64,000 nucleotides of DNA, from NCBI RefSeq assembly GCF_014646515.1, contig NZ_BMNK01000002.1, positions 62,001 to 126,000 on the forward strand, given 5' to 3'. The position numbers and the translations under genes are program-made. Of this stretch, positions 42,170 through 50,433 are shown piece by piece (position 1 is the stretch's first letter; each line of letters starts with the position of its first letter). This stretch comes from Nonomuraea glycinis. Lineage in GTDB: Bacteria; Actinomycetota; Actinomycetes; Streptosporangiales; Streptosporangiaceae. The notes beneath the pieces are model-generated. The model saw nothing but the letters and a program-made list of their open reading frames with translations, was not told the DNA's origin and did no database searches.

Positions 42170-42736
42170 ATGTCAGGCGACCTCGAAGCCCTGCTGCGGG
42201 TGACATCCGACACCTACCGTGACGACCGGCCGCTCGACGTCGCCTTCGGCACCTATGACGGCGCGGTCGGCCGGCTGGTGCTCGCGGTGACGGCCCGGGG
42301 CATCGCCTCCTGCAGCTTCGAGGACGAGCAGATCGTGTACGAACGCGTCGCCAAGCAGGTCGGCAGCCTCATCGGCCCCGAGGCCCGGCGGCTGGACCCG
42401 GTGCGCAGGGAGCTGGACGCCTACTTCTCCGGCCGGCTGCGGGCCTTCGCCACGCCGGTCGACCTGGCCCTCGCCACTTCCTTCGCGCGCACGGTGCTGC
42501 AGAAGACGATGGCGGTCCCGTACGGCACGACCACCACGATGGAGCGGATCGGCGAGCTCATCGGTCGGCCACGCGCGCTGCGCGCGGTCGGCAACGCGCT
42601 CAACTCCAACCCCGTGTGCGTGATCGTGCCGTGTCACCGGGTGGTGCGTGAGGACGGCGAGCTCGGCGACTACGCCGGAGGCGTGGCCGCCAAGCGGCAC
42701 CTGCTCAACGTCGAGCGTCGCGAGTCGCGCGCCTGA
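42170..42736 (+). CDS. ogt: Methylated-DNA-protein-cysteine methyltransferase
   Basis: The 188-residue protein removes alkyl groups from O6-alkylguanine by transfer to its own cysteine. The active site is C155 in VIVPCHRVVREDGELGDYAGG. The DNA-binding helix part reads TTTMERIGELIGRPRALRAVGNALNSNP. It is full length for the Ogt class. A purine-rich AAGAGGGTGAAAG precedes ATG 42170. The 3' end overlaps the convergent permease gene by 32 bp. Confidence 0.95.
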   Translation: MSGDLEALLRVTSDTYRDDRPLDVAFGTYDGAVGRLVLAVTARGIASCSFEDEQIVYERVAKQVGSLIGPEARRLDPVRRELDAYFSGRLRAFATPVDLALATSFARTVLQKTMAVPYGTTTTMERIGELIGRPRALRAVGNALNSNPVCVIVPCHRVVREDGELGDYAGGVAAKRHLLNVERRESRA

Positions 42737-44054
42737 GCGCGCCCACCGCCAGCGTGACCAGGGCCGCCACGATGGCGGCGCCCAGCGCGCCGTTCATCCA
42801 GGGCTCCCTGGTGAAGCCGATCGCCTCGCGGACCCCGGCCCACATCCCGTCCCACGCGGCGACCGTGGGGGTCGAGGTGGTCAGCCAGTAGGCGGCGAAG
42901 CCGAGCGCCCAGGGCAGCAGCATCGACCAGCGGGAGGGCGCGTTCTCGGCGGTGTTCCAGCGGGCCCCGCCGCCGAGCAGGAAGTAGTCCACGGCCAGCA
43001 CCGCGAACATGGGCACGAAGACCGCGCCGATCAGGCCGAGGAAGGCGCCGTAGGACGTCACGTCGACCACCAGCGCGATGGCGACGGTCAGCACGCCGAT
43101 GGCGATACTGAGGATCCGCCGGTCGACCCGCGGCATGAGGTTCTGCAGCGAGACCGTCGTGGAGTAGACGTTGGCGAAGGACTGGTCAGCCTCGCGCAGC
43201 ACCAGGATGGCGAAGAACAGCGCGCCCAGCGGCGCGGCCACGAAGGGCACGAACACCGCCGTGCTGTCCGCCGCCACCGCCCCGGCGCCCGCGATGGCCA
43301 CCGCGTAGACGCCGAGCCCGAGGCAGGCGACCTGGGCCAGGGTGTAGCCGCCGACGACCCCGGTGAAGGCCGCCCGGCTGGACCTGGAGTGCCGGGCGAA
43401 GTCGGCGGCGAGCGGCACCCACGACACCGACAGCGCGATCACGTAGTCGACCGCGGGCATGAACGCCGCCCACGTCCCGCCCGTCTGCGGCGGCGCGTCC
43501 CCGAGGAACTGCACGGCGAACCAGACGAGCGAGACGATCACGGCGATGGTGATGTAGCGGCGCAGCAGCCTGATCGCGCCGAGCGGCCAGATGGTCAGCA
43601 CCGTGGTCAGCACCCCGGCGACGATCACCCACACCGCGTATGGGACGGTGTCGCCGAAGATGGCCATCGCGCCCATGGAGATGACCCAGAGCTCGAACGC
43701 CCCCCAGCCGATCATCTGGATGATGTTGAGCACCGTCGGGATGTAGGACAGCCGGGCCCCGAACAGCCCGCGCAGCAGCACCATCGCCGGCTGCCCGGTC
43801 TGCGTGCCGGGGATCGCCGACAGCCCCACCATGGCGGTGCCGATCAGGCTGCCCACGACCGTCGCGGTCAGCGCGGCGGCCAGCGTCAGCGGAGCGCCGC
43901 CCAGCGGGTCGATCAGGAACAGCGCCCCGGAGAAGCCCAGCAGGCTGACGGCCAGGTTGGCCCAGAGCGCGCCCTGGTCGAGCACTCCCAGCGTCTTGGG
44001 GGCCGCGCTCTGGAGAGTGAGGGGAACTTCGTCATCGTGGACGGCATGCGACAT
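42705..44054 (-). CDS. cytX: NCS1-family permease, probable hydroxymethylpyrimidine transporter (CytX-like)
   Basis: The 449-residue protein has twelve hydrophobic helices with NCS1 signatures: LWANLAVSLLGFSGALFL, GTQTGQPAMVLLRGLFGARLSYIPTVLNIIQMIGWGAFE, and WVPLAADFARHSRSSRAAF. A TPP riboswitch directly precedes it, which in NCS1 proteins points to uptake of the thiamine pyrimidine HMP (CytX) rather than cytosine. TenA, which salvages the same pyrimidine, lies 4 kb away. The Shine-Dalgarno AGGGAG (44061-44066) is part of the riboswitch core. Confidence 0.9.
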   Translation of the reverse strand: MSHAVHDDEVPLTLQSAAPKTLGVLDQGALWANLAVSLLGFSGALFLIDPLGGAPLTLAAALTATVVGSLIGTAMVGLSAIPGTQTGQPAMVLLRGLFGARLSYIPTVLNIIQMIGWGAFELWVISMGAMAIFGDTVPYAVWVIVAGVLTTVLTIWPLGAIRLLRRYITIAVIVSLVWFAVQFLGDAPPQTGGTWAAFMPAVDYVIALSVSWVPLAADFARHSRSSRAAFTGVVGGYTLAQVACLGLGVYAVAIAGAGAVAADSTAVFVPFVAAPLGALFFAILVLREADQSFANVYSTTVSLQNLMPRVDRRILSIAIGVLTVAIALVVDVTSYGAFLGLIGAVFVPMFAVLAVDYFLLGGGARWNTAENAPSRWSMLLPWALGFAAYWLTTSTPTVAAWDGMWAGVREAIGFTREPWMNGALGAAIVAALVTLAVGALRRATRDARR

Positions 44055-44055
44055 C

Positions 44056-44152
44056 GCGCACTCCCTACGCCGGCATTACCCGGACAGGTTCATGCGGTCG
44101 GCAGCAGCGGTAGCTACCCTCTCAGCCTGGTTGCCCCAAGCTCCCGCGGGGG
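44056..44152 (-). ncRNA. TPP riboswitch (THI element)
   Basis: The minus strand shows the conserved TPP aptamer: GGGAGCTTGGGGCAACC, AGGCTGAGAGGG, GACCGCATGAACCTG, TCCGGGTAATGCCGGCG and TAGGGAG. All core blocks are in order and correctly spaced. The 3' end lies only 2 nt before the AUG of the permease gene, and the AGGGAG of the aptamer doubles as the Shine-Dalgarno, so ligand binding should block translation directly without a separate expression platform. P1 is short and contains a wobble pair. Confidence 0.95.
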
Positions 44153-44494
44153 TTTGGTACACGAAGCCGGGATCATCCCAGCTCGCGCCCCCATGATGCA
44201 CCATTCGTCCTAGATCGGCCACCACCGGGGTAGCCGCCATCGCGCCCCCGGGAGAGTCCGTGCAGGTCCGCGGGAGCACAGCTAGGTGCGTTCGCCGCGC
44301 TCACCGAGAACGGGGGCAGGAGGGCTGCCCACTTCATCATCACATCGGGTGACCAGGCGTATTCCCAGCGTATTCCACACTGCTCCCGACGCGTGCAACG
44401 ATCACTCCGGTGAACCGGGCCGCCGGAATCGCTCGTGTCAGCAGGGATTTCGAGCAGGGCGAAGCCTCGTCGCACATCTCTTGCTGGAGGACTG
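44153..44494. other. Intergenic region between riboswitch and secreted-protein gene
   Basis: This 342-bp stretch must hold the riboswitch promoter on the minus strand and the promoter of the secreted-protein gene on the plus strand. I see no gene with adequate initiation signals. A minus-strand frame from 44279 runs into the riboswitch but its composition follows the structured RNA, so I do not call it. Confidence 0.4.
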
Positions 44495-44938
44495 TTGAAG
44501 ACACGCATTCTGGGCGCCGCGCTGGGAATCGCAGTATTGAGCGGGCTGCTGGTGGCAAGCCCGGCACAGGCGAGAGACGGAGTGTCCTCCGCCCGCATAG
44601 ACACCGCGAGATACGGTGGCGGGTCCGTCCGGGCGACCGTCGACTTCGTCAACCGTAGGAAGGTCGTGTTTCGGAACTTCACGGTGCGCGACCTCTGTCC
44701 CGGCGACAACCTCCCGGTGCGAGCCCGGGCTTGGTGGAGACACACCGACGGAACCAACGGGTACGGCGCCTGGAAGTCGGACACCAACGGCTGCGGCGAC
44801 GACGGCACCAACTTCGGAAACATCACCCGCCGCAGCACCAAGCCCATAGCGATGGTCTGGGTGGAGGTGTCCGTCTACATCCGACCAGGCGAGCGGACTA
44901 CCAAGATCAGCAAGACCCGAGACAACCAGTACAACTGA
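44495..44938 (+). CDS. Small secreted protein with a cysteine pair, unknown
   Basis: The frame starts best at TTG 44495, 4 nt after GGAGG (44486-44490); no ATG or GTG is available at a sensible place. Residues 1-25 are a signal peptide (KTRILGAALGIAVLSGLLVASPAQA). The mature part of about 120 residues has few hydrophobic runs, repeated Arg/Asn/Gly, and two cysteines (RDLCPGDN and TNGCGDDG) likely to form a disulfide. The beta-rich pattern (SVRATVDFVNR, IAMVWVEVSVYIRPG) suggests a small extracellular beta-sandwich. No family was recognised. Confidence 0.65.
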   Translation: MKTRILGAALGIAVLSGLLVASPAQARDGVSSARIDTARYGGGSVRATVDFVNRRKVVFRNFTVRDLCPGDNLPVRARAWWRHTDGTNGYGAWKSDTNGCGDDGTNFGNITRRSTKPIAMVWVEVSVYIRPGERTTKISKTRDNQYN

Positions 44939-45003
44939 GCCGCTGACGCTCAGGCTTTCTGATGGTCGGCGTACCAGGACTTGATGAGCCGTACAAGTAA
45001 CCG

Positions 45004-45035
45004 AAGGGTCATCCGCAACCGTGCGGGTGGCCCTT
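45004..45035. terminator. Strong hairpin between convergent genes
   Basis: AAGGGTCATCCGCA and TGCGGGTGGCCCTT pair over 14 bp with two wobble pairs around the loop ACCG. It lies between the ends of the secreted-protein and rhodanese genes and could terminate both, although no T-run follows on the plus strand. Confidence 0.55.
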
Positions 45036-45090
45036 GACCTGCGTCTCAACGCAGTACCGGCCGATGACAGCGCAAACTTGACGGGTTCGT

Positions 45091-45414
45091 TCAGGCGACG
45101 AAGGGCTGCTGCCCCGTCTCGCTCACCATCGGCCGCTTCTCGTGCTCCCAGGACCGCATGCCGCCGTCGACGTTGATGGCATCGCGGCCGAGCTGGTTGA
45201 GCCAGGCCGCCACCTGCAGCGAGCGGCCGCCCGACCGGCAGATGATGTGGACGGTCCGCTCACTGGGGACCTCGTCCACGCGGGACTGGATCTGCGTCAT
45301 GGGAATGTGCACCGCCTCGGGCGCGTGGCCCGCCACCCATTCGTCCTGCTCACGGACGTCCAGCAGGTAGGCGTCGGCGGGGACGTCTCGGACCTTGACT
45401 TCGGGAACCGTCAT
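45091..45414 (-). CDS. Single-domain rhodanese (sulfurtransferase-like)
   Basis: The 107-residue protein is one rhodanese domain: AYLLDVREQDEWVAGHAPEAVHIPM, then the active-site loop IICRSGGRS with C59 and NVDGGMRSWE near the end. It would carry a persulfide for sulfur transfer. ATG 45414 overlaps the HxlR stop (ATGA). The pairing with an HxlR regulator and a divergent MFS gene suggests a response to reactive sulfur, electrophile or quinone stress, which is inference. Confidence 0.9.
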   Translation of the reverse strand: MTVPEVKVRDVPADAYLLDVREQDEWVAGHAPEAVHIPMTQIQSRVDEVPSERTVHIICRSGGRSLQVAAWLNQLGRDAINVDGGMRSWEHEKRPMVSETGQQPFVA

Positions 45415-45848
45415 GTCTCCATCATCTCGCGTCGCGCATCGTACGCCGCACGCGCTTCGGCGATCTCCTGCTGGTGCTGCTCGGTCCAAGTCACCAGCGA
45501 CTTGATCGTCTCGTGCAGCGTGCGGCCGAGCGGGGTGAGCGCGTAGTCGACGCGCGGTGGCACCACGGGGTGGACGGTACGGTCGACCAGGCCGTCACGT
45601 TCGAGCTGGCGCAGCGTGACGCTGAGCATCCGCTGGCTGACGCCGTCGATCTCGCGGCGCAGCTGGGTGAAGCGCAAACTCTGGCAGTCGAGCAGGGCGA
45701 TGACGAGCAGCGACCACTTGTCCGCGACGCGGTCGAGGATCTGCCGGACCTCGCAGCCCTCCCTGACGTCCCACTGGCGGATGTCGTAGTCGTCGTCGGG
45801 GACGGTGCCGTCGAAGTAACCGAGTGACTTTGAAGTGCCGTCTTCCAT
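45411..45848 (-). CDS. HxlR-family transcriptional regulator
   Basis: The 145-residue protein has the HxlR winged helix: CEVRQILDRVADKWSLLVIALLDCQSLRFTQLRREIDGVSQRMLSVTLRQLERDGLVDRTVHPVVPPRVDYALTPLGRTL. Cysteines C32 and C54 bracket the first helices, as in redox- or electrophile-sensing HxlR proteins such as HypR and QorR. The start at ATG 45848 follows GGACAGG. It is divergent from an MFS exporter with GTTAC/GTAAC repeats between them, probably its operator. Confidence 0.9.
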   Translation of the reverse strand: MEDGTSKSLGYFDGTVPDDDYDIRQWDVREGCEVRQILDRVADKWSLLVIALLDCQSLRFTQLRREIDGVSQRMLSVTLRQLERDGLVDRTVHPVVPPRVDYALTPLGRTLHETIKSLVTWTEQHQQEIAEARAAYDARREMMET

Positions 45849-45878
45849 GCCTGTCCATGCTGCCGCATGATGTGGACG

Positions 45879-45912
45879 GTTACAAGAGGTAACTGATGTG
45901 CGCCAACGTAAC
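45879..45912. promoter_or_regulatory. GTTAC/GTAAC repeats, probable HxlR operator
   Basis: GTTAC-AAGAG-GTAAC (45879-45893) is a short palindrome, followed by another GTAAC at 45908-45912. HxlR-type regulators of actinomycetes bind GTAAC-containing palindromes. The site is 15-48 bp before the MFS start and 31 bp from the hxlR start. Confidence 0.6.
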
Positions 45913-45926
45913 CGGGGGATTCCACC

Positions 45927-47330
45927 ATGATTGCTGAGGAACGACTCAGAGGCCGCCCGCTGGGCGTGCTGATGGTGCTGTGCGGGGCGATCTTTCTTGA
46001 GGGCATCGACGTCGCCATGCTGAACGTCGCGCTGCCCGCCATCCGCGCCGACCTCGGGCTGTCGACCACGATGCTGAGCGGCGTGGTCAGCGCCTACGTG
46101 CTGGGCTACGGCGGATTCATGCTCCTCGGCGGCCGGGCGGCCGATCTGCTGGGCAGGCGCAGGATGTTCCTGCTCTGGCTGACCGTGTTCCTGATCTTCT
46201 CCGGGCTGGGCGGCTTCGCGAACGAGGGGTGGGTGCTGCTGGTCGCCAGGTTCGTCACCGGGGTGGCCGCGGGATTCATGACCCCCGCGGGGCTCTCGCT
46301 GATCACCACCGGGTTCGCCGAGGGCAGACTGCGCAACAAGGCCCTGCTGATCTACGCGGGGACGGCCGCCGCGGGCTTCGCGCTCGGCCTGGTGGTCGGC
46401 GGCCTGCTGACCGCACTCGGCTGGCGGTGGGTGTTCTTCGCGCCGGTGATCCTGGCGCTGGCGATCCTGCTCACCGCCATCCCGCTGATCAAGGAGCCCG
46501 CCGTGCCGCCGCGCGCCGGCGGCCGATTCGATCTGCCGGGCGCGGCGACCATCACCGGCGCGATGATGTTGCTGGTCTATGGCGTGGTACGGCTGGAGCA
46601 CCCGGCCGAGGGCTGGGTCTGGACCGCCGCCGTGTTCGCCGGCGGGCTGGCGCTGGTGGCGGCGTTCGTGGCCATCGAGCGCCGCTCGGCCGAGCCGCTG
46701 ATCCGCCTCGGCGTGTTCCGATCGGGGGCGCTGGTGCGCGCGAACCTGGCGGCGATCCTGCTCACCGCCGCGTTCTTCGGCTTCCAGTTCCTGATCACCC
46801 TCTACCTGCAGGAACTGCGCGGCTGGTCGGCGATCCAGACCGGCCTCGCGCTGCTCGCCGCCGCCGCCGACGTGGTCCTCGCGCCCACCCTCACGCCCGT
46901 GCTGGTCAACCGCTTCGGCAACGCCCGGGTGATCTTCGGCGGCCTGGTGTCCGGGCTGGTGGCCTTCATCCTGTTCCTGGGCGTCGGGATGGACTGGACG
47001 TACGCGGCCATGCTGCCGTCGATGCTGCTGATCGGGCTGATGTTCGCCTTCGTGTACGGCCCGCTGACGATCGTCGCGACCGAGGGGATCGACGAGCACG
47101 AGCAAGGGCTGGCCGGCGGGCTGATCAACACGTCCTTCCAGTTCGGCGCCGCGCTCGGGCTGTCGGCGGTCACCGCCGTCAACGTGGCCGCGCTGGCCGC
47201 GGGCTCGACCGGGATCGACGCCCTGCGCGCGGGGCTGGCGGTGCCGGTGGCGGCCACACTGCTCGCGGCCGTCATCGTCGCCTCCGGCCTGCGCGGGCGG
47301 ACCCGGGCCCCGGTGCCCGCCCGCGTGTAG
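45927..47330 (+). CDS. MFS exporter (DHA2-like)
   Basis: The 467-residue transporter has motif elements FLEGIDVAMLNVALPAIRADLGLS, GGRAADLLGRRRMF after helix 2, and VTGVAAGFMTPAGLSLI. The hydrophobic pattern fits 12-14 helices, of the EmrB/QacA type. It is divergent from hxlR, so it is a likely regulated exporter of a toxic electrophile or drug. GGGGGA precedes ATG 45927. It is convergent with, and 4 bp from, the Fpg/Nei gene. Confidence 0.9.
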   Translation: MIAEERLRGRPLGVLMVLCGAIFLEGIDVAMLNVALPAIRADLGLSTTMLSGVVSAYVLGYGGFMLLGGRAADLLGRRRMFLLWLTVFLIFSGLGGFANEGWVLLVARFVTGVAAGFMTPAGLSLITTGFAEGRLRNKALLIYAGTAAAGFALGLVVGGLLTALGWRWVFFAPVILALAILLTAIPLIKEPAVPPRAGGRFDLPGAATITGAMMLLVYGVVRLEHPAEGWVWTAAVFAGGLALVAAFVAIERRSAEPLIRLGVFRSGALVRANLAAILLTAAFFGFQFLITLYLQELRGWSAIQTGLALLAAAADVVLAPTLTPVLVNRFGNARVIFGGLVSGLVAFILFLGVGMDWTYAAMLPSMLLIGLMFAFVYGPLTIVATEGIDEHEQGLAGGLINTSFQFGAALGLSAVTAVNVAALAAGSTGIDALRAGLAVPVAATLLAAVIVASGLRGRTRAPVPARV

Positions 47331-47334
47331 GCCG

Positions 47335-48213
47335 CTACTTCAGCAGCTTGGACAGGCGGCGATCGGCCAGCGGTTTGCCGCCCGTCTGGCAGGTGGGGCA
47401 GTACTGCAGCGAGGAGTCGGCGAAGGAGACCTCGCGGATCGTGTCACCGCACACGTCGCAGAGCTGCCCGGCCCGGTTGTGGACCCGCAGGCCGGACTTC
47501 TTCTCCGCCTTGAGGTCCTTGGCCGCCAGGCCGTGCGCCCGCTCCACCGCCTCGCGCAGCGTGGTGATGATGGCCTCGTGCAGGTCGGCGATCTGGTCGT
47601 CGGTCAGCGACGCCGCGATCTTGAACGGGGACATCCTCGCCGCGTGCAGCACCTCGTCGGAGTAGGCGTTGCCGATGCCGGCGATCACCTTCTGGTCGCG
47701 CAGCAAACCCTTGATCTGGGTACGGTTCCCGCCCACGATGCGCTTGAGCGCGGCCACGTCGAAGGCGTCGTCGAGCGGATCGGGGCCGAGCGCGGCAACA
47801 CCCGGCACATCGTCCGGATTTTTCGTGACATATACGGCGAGGCGTTTCTGCGTCCCCGCCTCGGTCAACTCGAAGCCGGGCGCGAGTCCCTCATCATCGG
47901 GCGCCAGGCGCACCCGTACGGCCAGGGGGCCTTTGCCCGGCCGTACCGGCTTGGCGTTCGTCAGGTCCTCGCGCCAGCGCAGCCAGCCCGCCCGGGCCAG
48001 GTGAAAGATCAGGTGCAGTCCGTCGCAGTCCAGGTCGAGGAACTTGCCGTGCCTCGACACGCCCGTGACCGTCAGCCCGCCCAGGGCGGTGACCGGCGGA
48101 TCGAAGGTCTTGAGCGCCTGGAAGGCCACCACGTCGACGCCCAGGATCGTGCGCCCCACCGCCCGCTCGCGCAGGAAACCGGTGAGAGATTCCACTTCGG
48201 GAAGTTCCGGCAT
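47335..48213 (-). CDS. Fpg/Nei-family DNA glycosylase
   Basis: The 292-residue enzyme starts PELPEVESL, where P1 is the Schiff-base residue and E2 the acid. It has the helix-two-turn-helix (LRDQKVIAGIGNAYSDEVLHAARMSPF) and a C-terminal zinc finger (CDVCGDTIREV ... YCPTCQTGG). It removes oxidised bases and nicks the site. Details such as the absence of the Fpg-type MxxR loop suggest an actinobacterial Nei/Fpg-like subgroup. TAGTCT at 48220-48225 is 6 nt before ATG (leaderless). Confidence 0.92.
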   Translation of the reverse strand: MPELPEVESLTGFLRERAVGRTILGVDVVAFQALKTFDPPVTALGGLTVTGVSRHGKFLDLDCDGLHLIFHLARAGWLRWREDLTNAKPVRPGKGPLAVRVRLAPDDEGLAPGFELTEAGTQKRLAVYVTKNPDDVPGVAALGPDPLDDAFDVAALKRIVGGNRTQIKGLLRDQKVIAGIGNAYSDEVLHAARMSPFKIAASLTDDQIADLHEAIITTLREAVERAHGLAAKDLKAEKKSGLRVHNRAGQLCDVCGDTIREVSFADSSLQYCPTCQTGGKPLADRRLSKLLK

Positions 48214-48254
48214 GCCACCAGACTACTGATCGGTTGTCCACAGCCTGTGGACGA

Positions 48255-48860
48255 CTACGGCACCTCCCAGAAGGCCAGCTCGTGCCGCATCCCCTCGGCG
48301 AAGAGGGCCTCCGCCCGCGCGGGGTCCGGATCGGCCTCGTCGATCATCTGCCCGATCCGCGCGGCCAGCGCCGCGAACCCGGGATCGGCGTAGGTGTCCA
48401 CCCAGGCCCGGTACCGCGGCTCGACCGGCGGATTTTCCGCCAATATCTGACCCAACGTCGAATATCCCCACATACACGGATAAAGCGCGGCGAGCCCGTC
48501 CGCGTACGAACCCGCCGACTCCAACAGGAACGCCGTGTACGCCGCACAGGCGGGCCCCTTGACCGCCCCATCGAGATCCGCCCCGAACCCGGCCGACAGC
48601 GACCGGTGCAGATCCAGCTCGTCATGGAACGTGGCGTGCGCCAGGTCCACCAGATCCCCCAGGTGTTCCGGCGGCGCCTGCCAGGCCAGCCGGGCGAACA
48701 CCCGTACATAGTCGTGCAGGAACAGGTAGTCCTGCTCCAGCCACGACCGGAAGACCGGCTCGGCCAGATCACCCCGCCCGATGCCCACCACCGTGGGATG
48801 CGCGAGCTGGGCCTCCACCAGCGGCCGGCCGATCGCGTGCAACTTCGCAGAGACAGTCAT
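48255..48860 (-). CDS. tenA: TenA-family aminopyrimidine aminohydrolase/thiaminase II
   Basis: The 201-residue all-helical protein carries the TenA active-site residues D44 (FRSWLEQDYLFLHDYVRVFARLA) and C129 (AALYPCMWGYSTLG), with a terminal glutamate in RHELAFWE. It salvages the pyrimidine of degraded thiamine by hydrolysing aminomethyl-aminopyrimidine to HMP. TAACGT (48868-48873) lies 7 nt before ATG 48860. The HMP-type permease under a TPP riboswitch is 4 kb away, giving a scattered salvage route. Confidence 0.9.
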   Translation of the reverse strand: MTVSAKLHAIGRPLVEAQLAHPTVVGIGRGDLAEPVFRSWLEQDYLFLHDYVRVFARLAWQAPPEHLGDLVDLAHATFHDELDLHRSLSAGFGADLDGAVKGPACAAYTAFLLESAGSYADGLAALYPCMWGYSTLGQILAENPPVEPRYRAWVDTYADPGFAALAARIGQMIDEADPDPARAEALFAEGMRHELAFWEVP

Positions 48861-48950
48861 GGCCAGCACGTTAGTGAAGGCGACGATCGCCTACGAAACG
48901 GACGTACCGTCTGACGGCTCCGGTGCGCGCCGCACCGGAGCCGGGCGGGG

Positions 48951-50255
48951 TCAGCTGGCGTCGAGGATGTCCTTGGGCACCGGCTTGTCCTCCTTGAGCG
49001 CGTTGAACAGGGCCAGCGCCTTGGTCCTGTCCCACTTGACGGCCGTGCCCCCGCCCGCGATCTCACTGCCGCCGAACGGCACCACCGTGGTCACCGGGCT
49101 GTCGCCCATGGCCAGGCCCAGCGAGAGCATGTCGAACACGCCCGTGCCGTTGTCGACGGCGACCGCCTCGGTGGCGGCCGAGGCCAGCGGGAGCGAGGTG
49201 AAGGGGTTGATCAGGACGCCCGGACTGGCCGCCTTCTTCACCACCGCGCTGAGGAACTGGCGCTGCCGCTTGGTCCGCTCGAAGTCGGGCAGCGCGCCGC
49301 CCTTGCGGGTGCGGACGTAGCCGAGCGCCTGGCCGCCGGTGAGGATCTGCTTGCCCTTCTTCAGCTTGAGGCCGGCCTTGGGGTCGTTCACGGCGGCGCG
49401 CACGTCGATCTCGACCCCGCCGACCGCGTCGACGATGTCCACGAAGCCGGCGAAGCCGATCTCCATGTAGTTGTCGATGTGCACGCCGGTGACCGTCTCG
49501 ACGGTCTGGACCAGCAGCGGGGGCCCGCCGATCGCGTAGGCGGCGTTGAGCTTGTTGCGGCCCTTGCCGGGGATGGTGACCGCCGAGTCGCGGGGCAGGC
49601 TGACCAGCGTCGGCCGGTCGCCGGTGTCCGGCAGGTGCAGCAGCATCATCGAGTCGGTCCGCTGGCCCGCGCTGCGGCCCGTGGCCAGCTTCCTGCGCTG
49701 GGCGGCGGACAGGCCCTTGCGGCTGTCGGAGCCGACCAGCAGCCAGTTGGTGCCGGGGGTGTCGGCGGGGCGGTCCGGGTAGTCGTCGAGCACCTTGTCG
49801 ATGCCGGCCAGCTTGCCGTCGATCCAGAAGAACAGGCCCACGGTCGTCACCAGCAGCACCGCCAGGATCGCCGCGATGATCGTGAGCACGGTCCGGGCGC
49901 GGGGTCGCCTGCGTGGTGGCTTCGGCCCCGAAGGTGGTGGCTTCGGACCCGAAGGGGGAGACTCCGCGCCCCCGCGCAGCGGCCTGACCGGGCTGCTGCC
50001 CGACCGCTGCTTGCCGTACACCCGGCCTTTGGGCTTCTGGTCGCCGCCCTGGGGGCTCTGGTCGGCCATCGGCGAGCTGACGACGGTCGCGTCATCGGCG
50101 ACCGGCGGGCCGCCCGAAGTCGGGCGCGCGCCCGGCCGCTGCGGGAACGCGTGCGCCGGAGCGCCCGCCGAGCGGGGCTCCTCGTCGTTCCTGCGCGGCA
50201 GCGGCCTGCCGTCGCCTGGCGAGCGCATGGCCCGCGTCCGATCGTCCTCAGACAC
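48951..50255 (-). CDS. LytR-CpsA-Psr (LCP) family glycopolymer ligase
   Basis: The 434-residue protein has a cytoplasmic disordered N-terminus of about 118 residues (Pro/Arg-rich, with PPSGPKP repeats), one helix (TVLTIIAAILAVLLVTTVGLFFWI) and an extracytoplasmic LCP domain: NWLLVGSDSRKG, GQRTDSMMLLHL, TLVSLPRDSAVTIP, KLNAAYAIGGPPLLVQTVE, and LGYVRTRKGGALPDFERTKRQRQFL, with the acidic and arginine residues that bind lipid pyrophosphate. It attaches teichoic-acid- or arabinogalactan-type polymers to peptidoglycan. GTG 50255 has no clear Shine-Dalgarno. It is divergent from the CNNM operon. Confidence 0.9.
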   Translation of the reverse strand: MSEDDRTRAMRSPGDGRPLPRRNDEEPRSAGAPAHAFPQRPGARPTSGGPPVADDATVVSSPMADQSPQGGDQKPKGRVYGKQRSGSSPVRPLRGGAESPPSGPKPPPSGPKPPRRRPRARTVLTIIAAILAVLLVTTVGLFFWIDGKLAGIDKVLDDYPDRPADTPGTNWLLVGSDSRKGLSAAQRRKLATGRSAGQRTDSMMLLHLPDTGDRPTLVSLPRDSAVTIPGKGRNKLNAAYAIGGPPLLVQTVETVTGVHIDNYMEIGFAGFVDIVDAVGGVEIDVRAAVNDPKAGLKLKKGKQILTGGQALGYVRTRKGGALPDFERTKRQRQFLSAVVKKAASPGVLINPFTSLPLASAATEAVAVDNGTGVFDMLSLGLAMGDSPVTTVVPFGGSEIAGGGTAVKWDRTKALALFNALKEDKPVPKDILDAS

Positions 50256-50327
50256 TTGGTTTCTACTTCCCTTCGCTTGGCATAGACGCTACGTCCAACC
50301 CCCTGCCAGTGCAGACTTCTCGCCAAG

Positions 50328-50344
50328 CTTTTCCCACGGAAAAG
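50328..50344 (+). other. Leader hairpin CTTTTCC-CAC-GGAAAAG
   Basis: A perfect 7-bp stem with a 3-nt loop lies in the long 5' region of the CNNM operon, about 90 nt before the leader ORF. It may be part of a structured leader RNA or an operator. Confidence 0.45.
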
Positions 50345-50433
50345 TACGCAGAACGCGGCTTAAGTCACTCCCGGAAACAGAGAAGCAAGCTGCATCGTTA
50401 GGTTTATCGACGACCTCTACCGAAGGGAAGATC

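Noticed and set aside
44076-44279. Minus-strand frame of 67 codons covering the riboswitch region.
   Set aside because: It overlaps the full TPP aptamer, whose conserved bases explain the sequence; no sign of coding selection.
50397-50425. CGTTAGGT followed by CTCTACCGAAG resembles the ends of an M-box magnesium riboswitch.
   Set aside because: Only the terminal words match; the long conserved interior of the M-box is absent and the two parts are about 20 nt apart, so I do not call an M-box.
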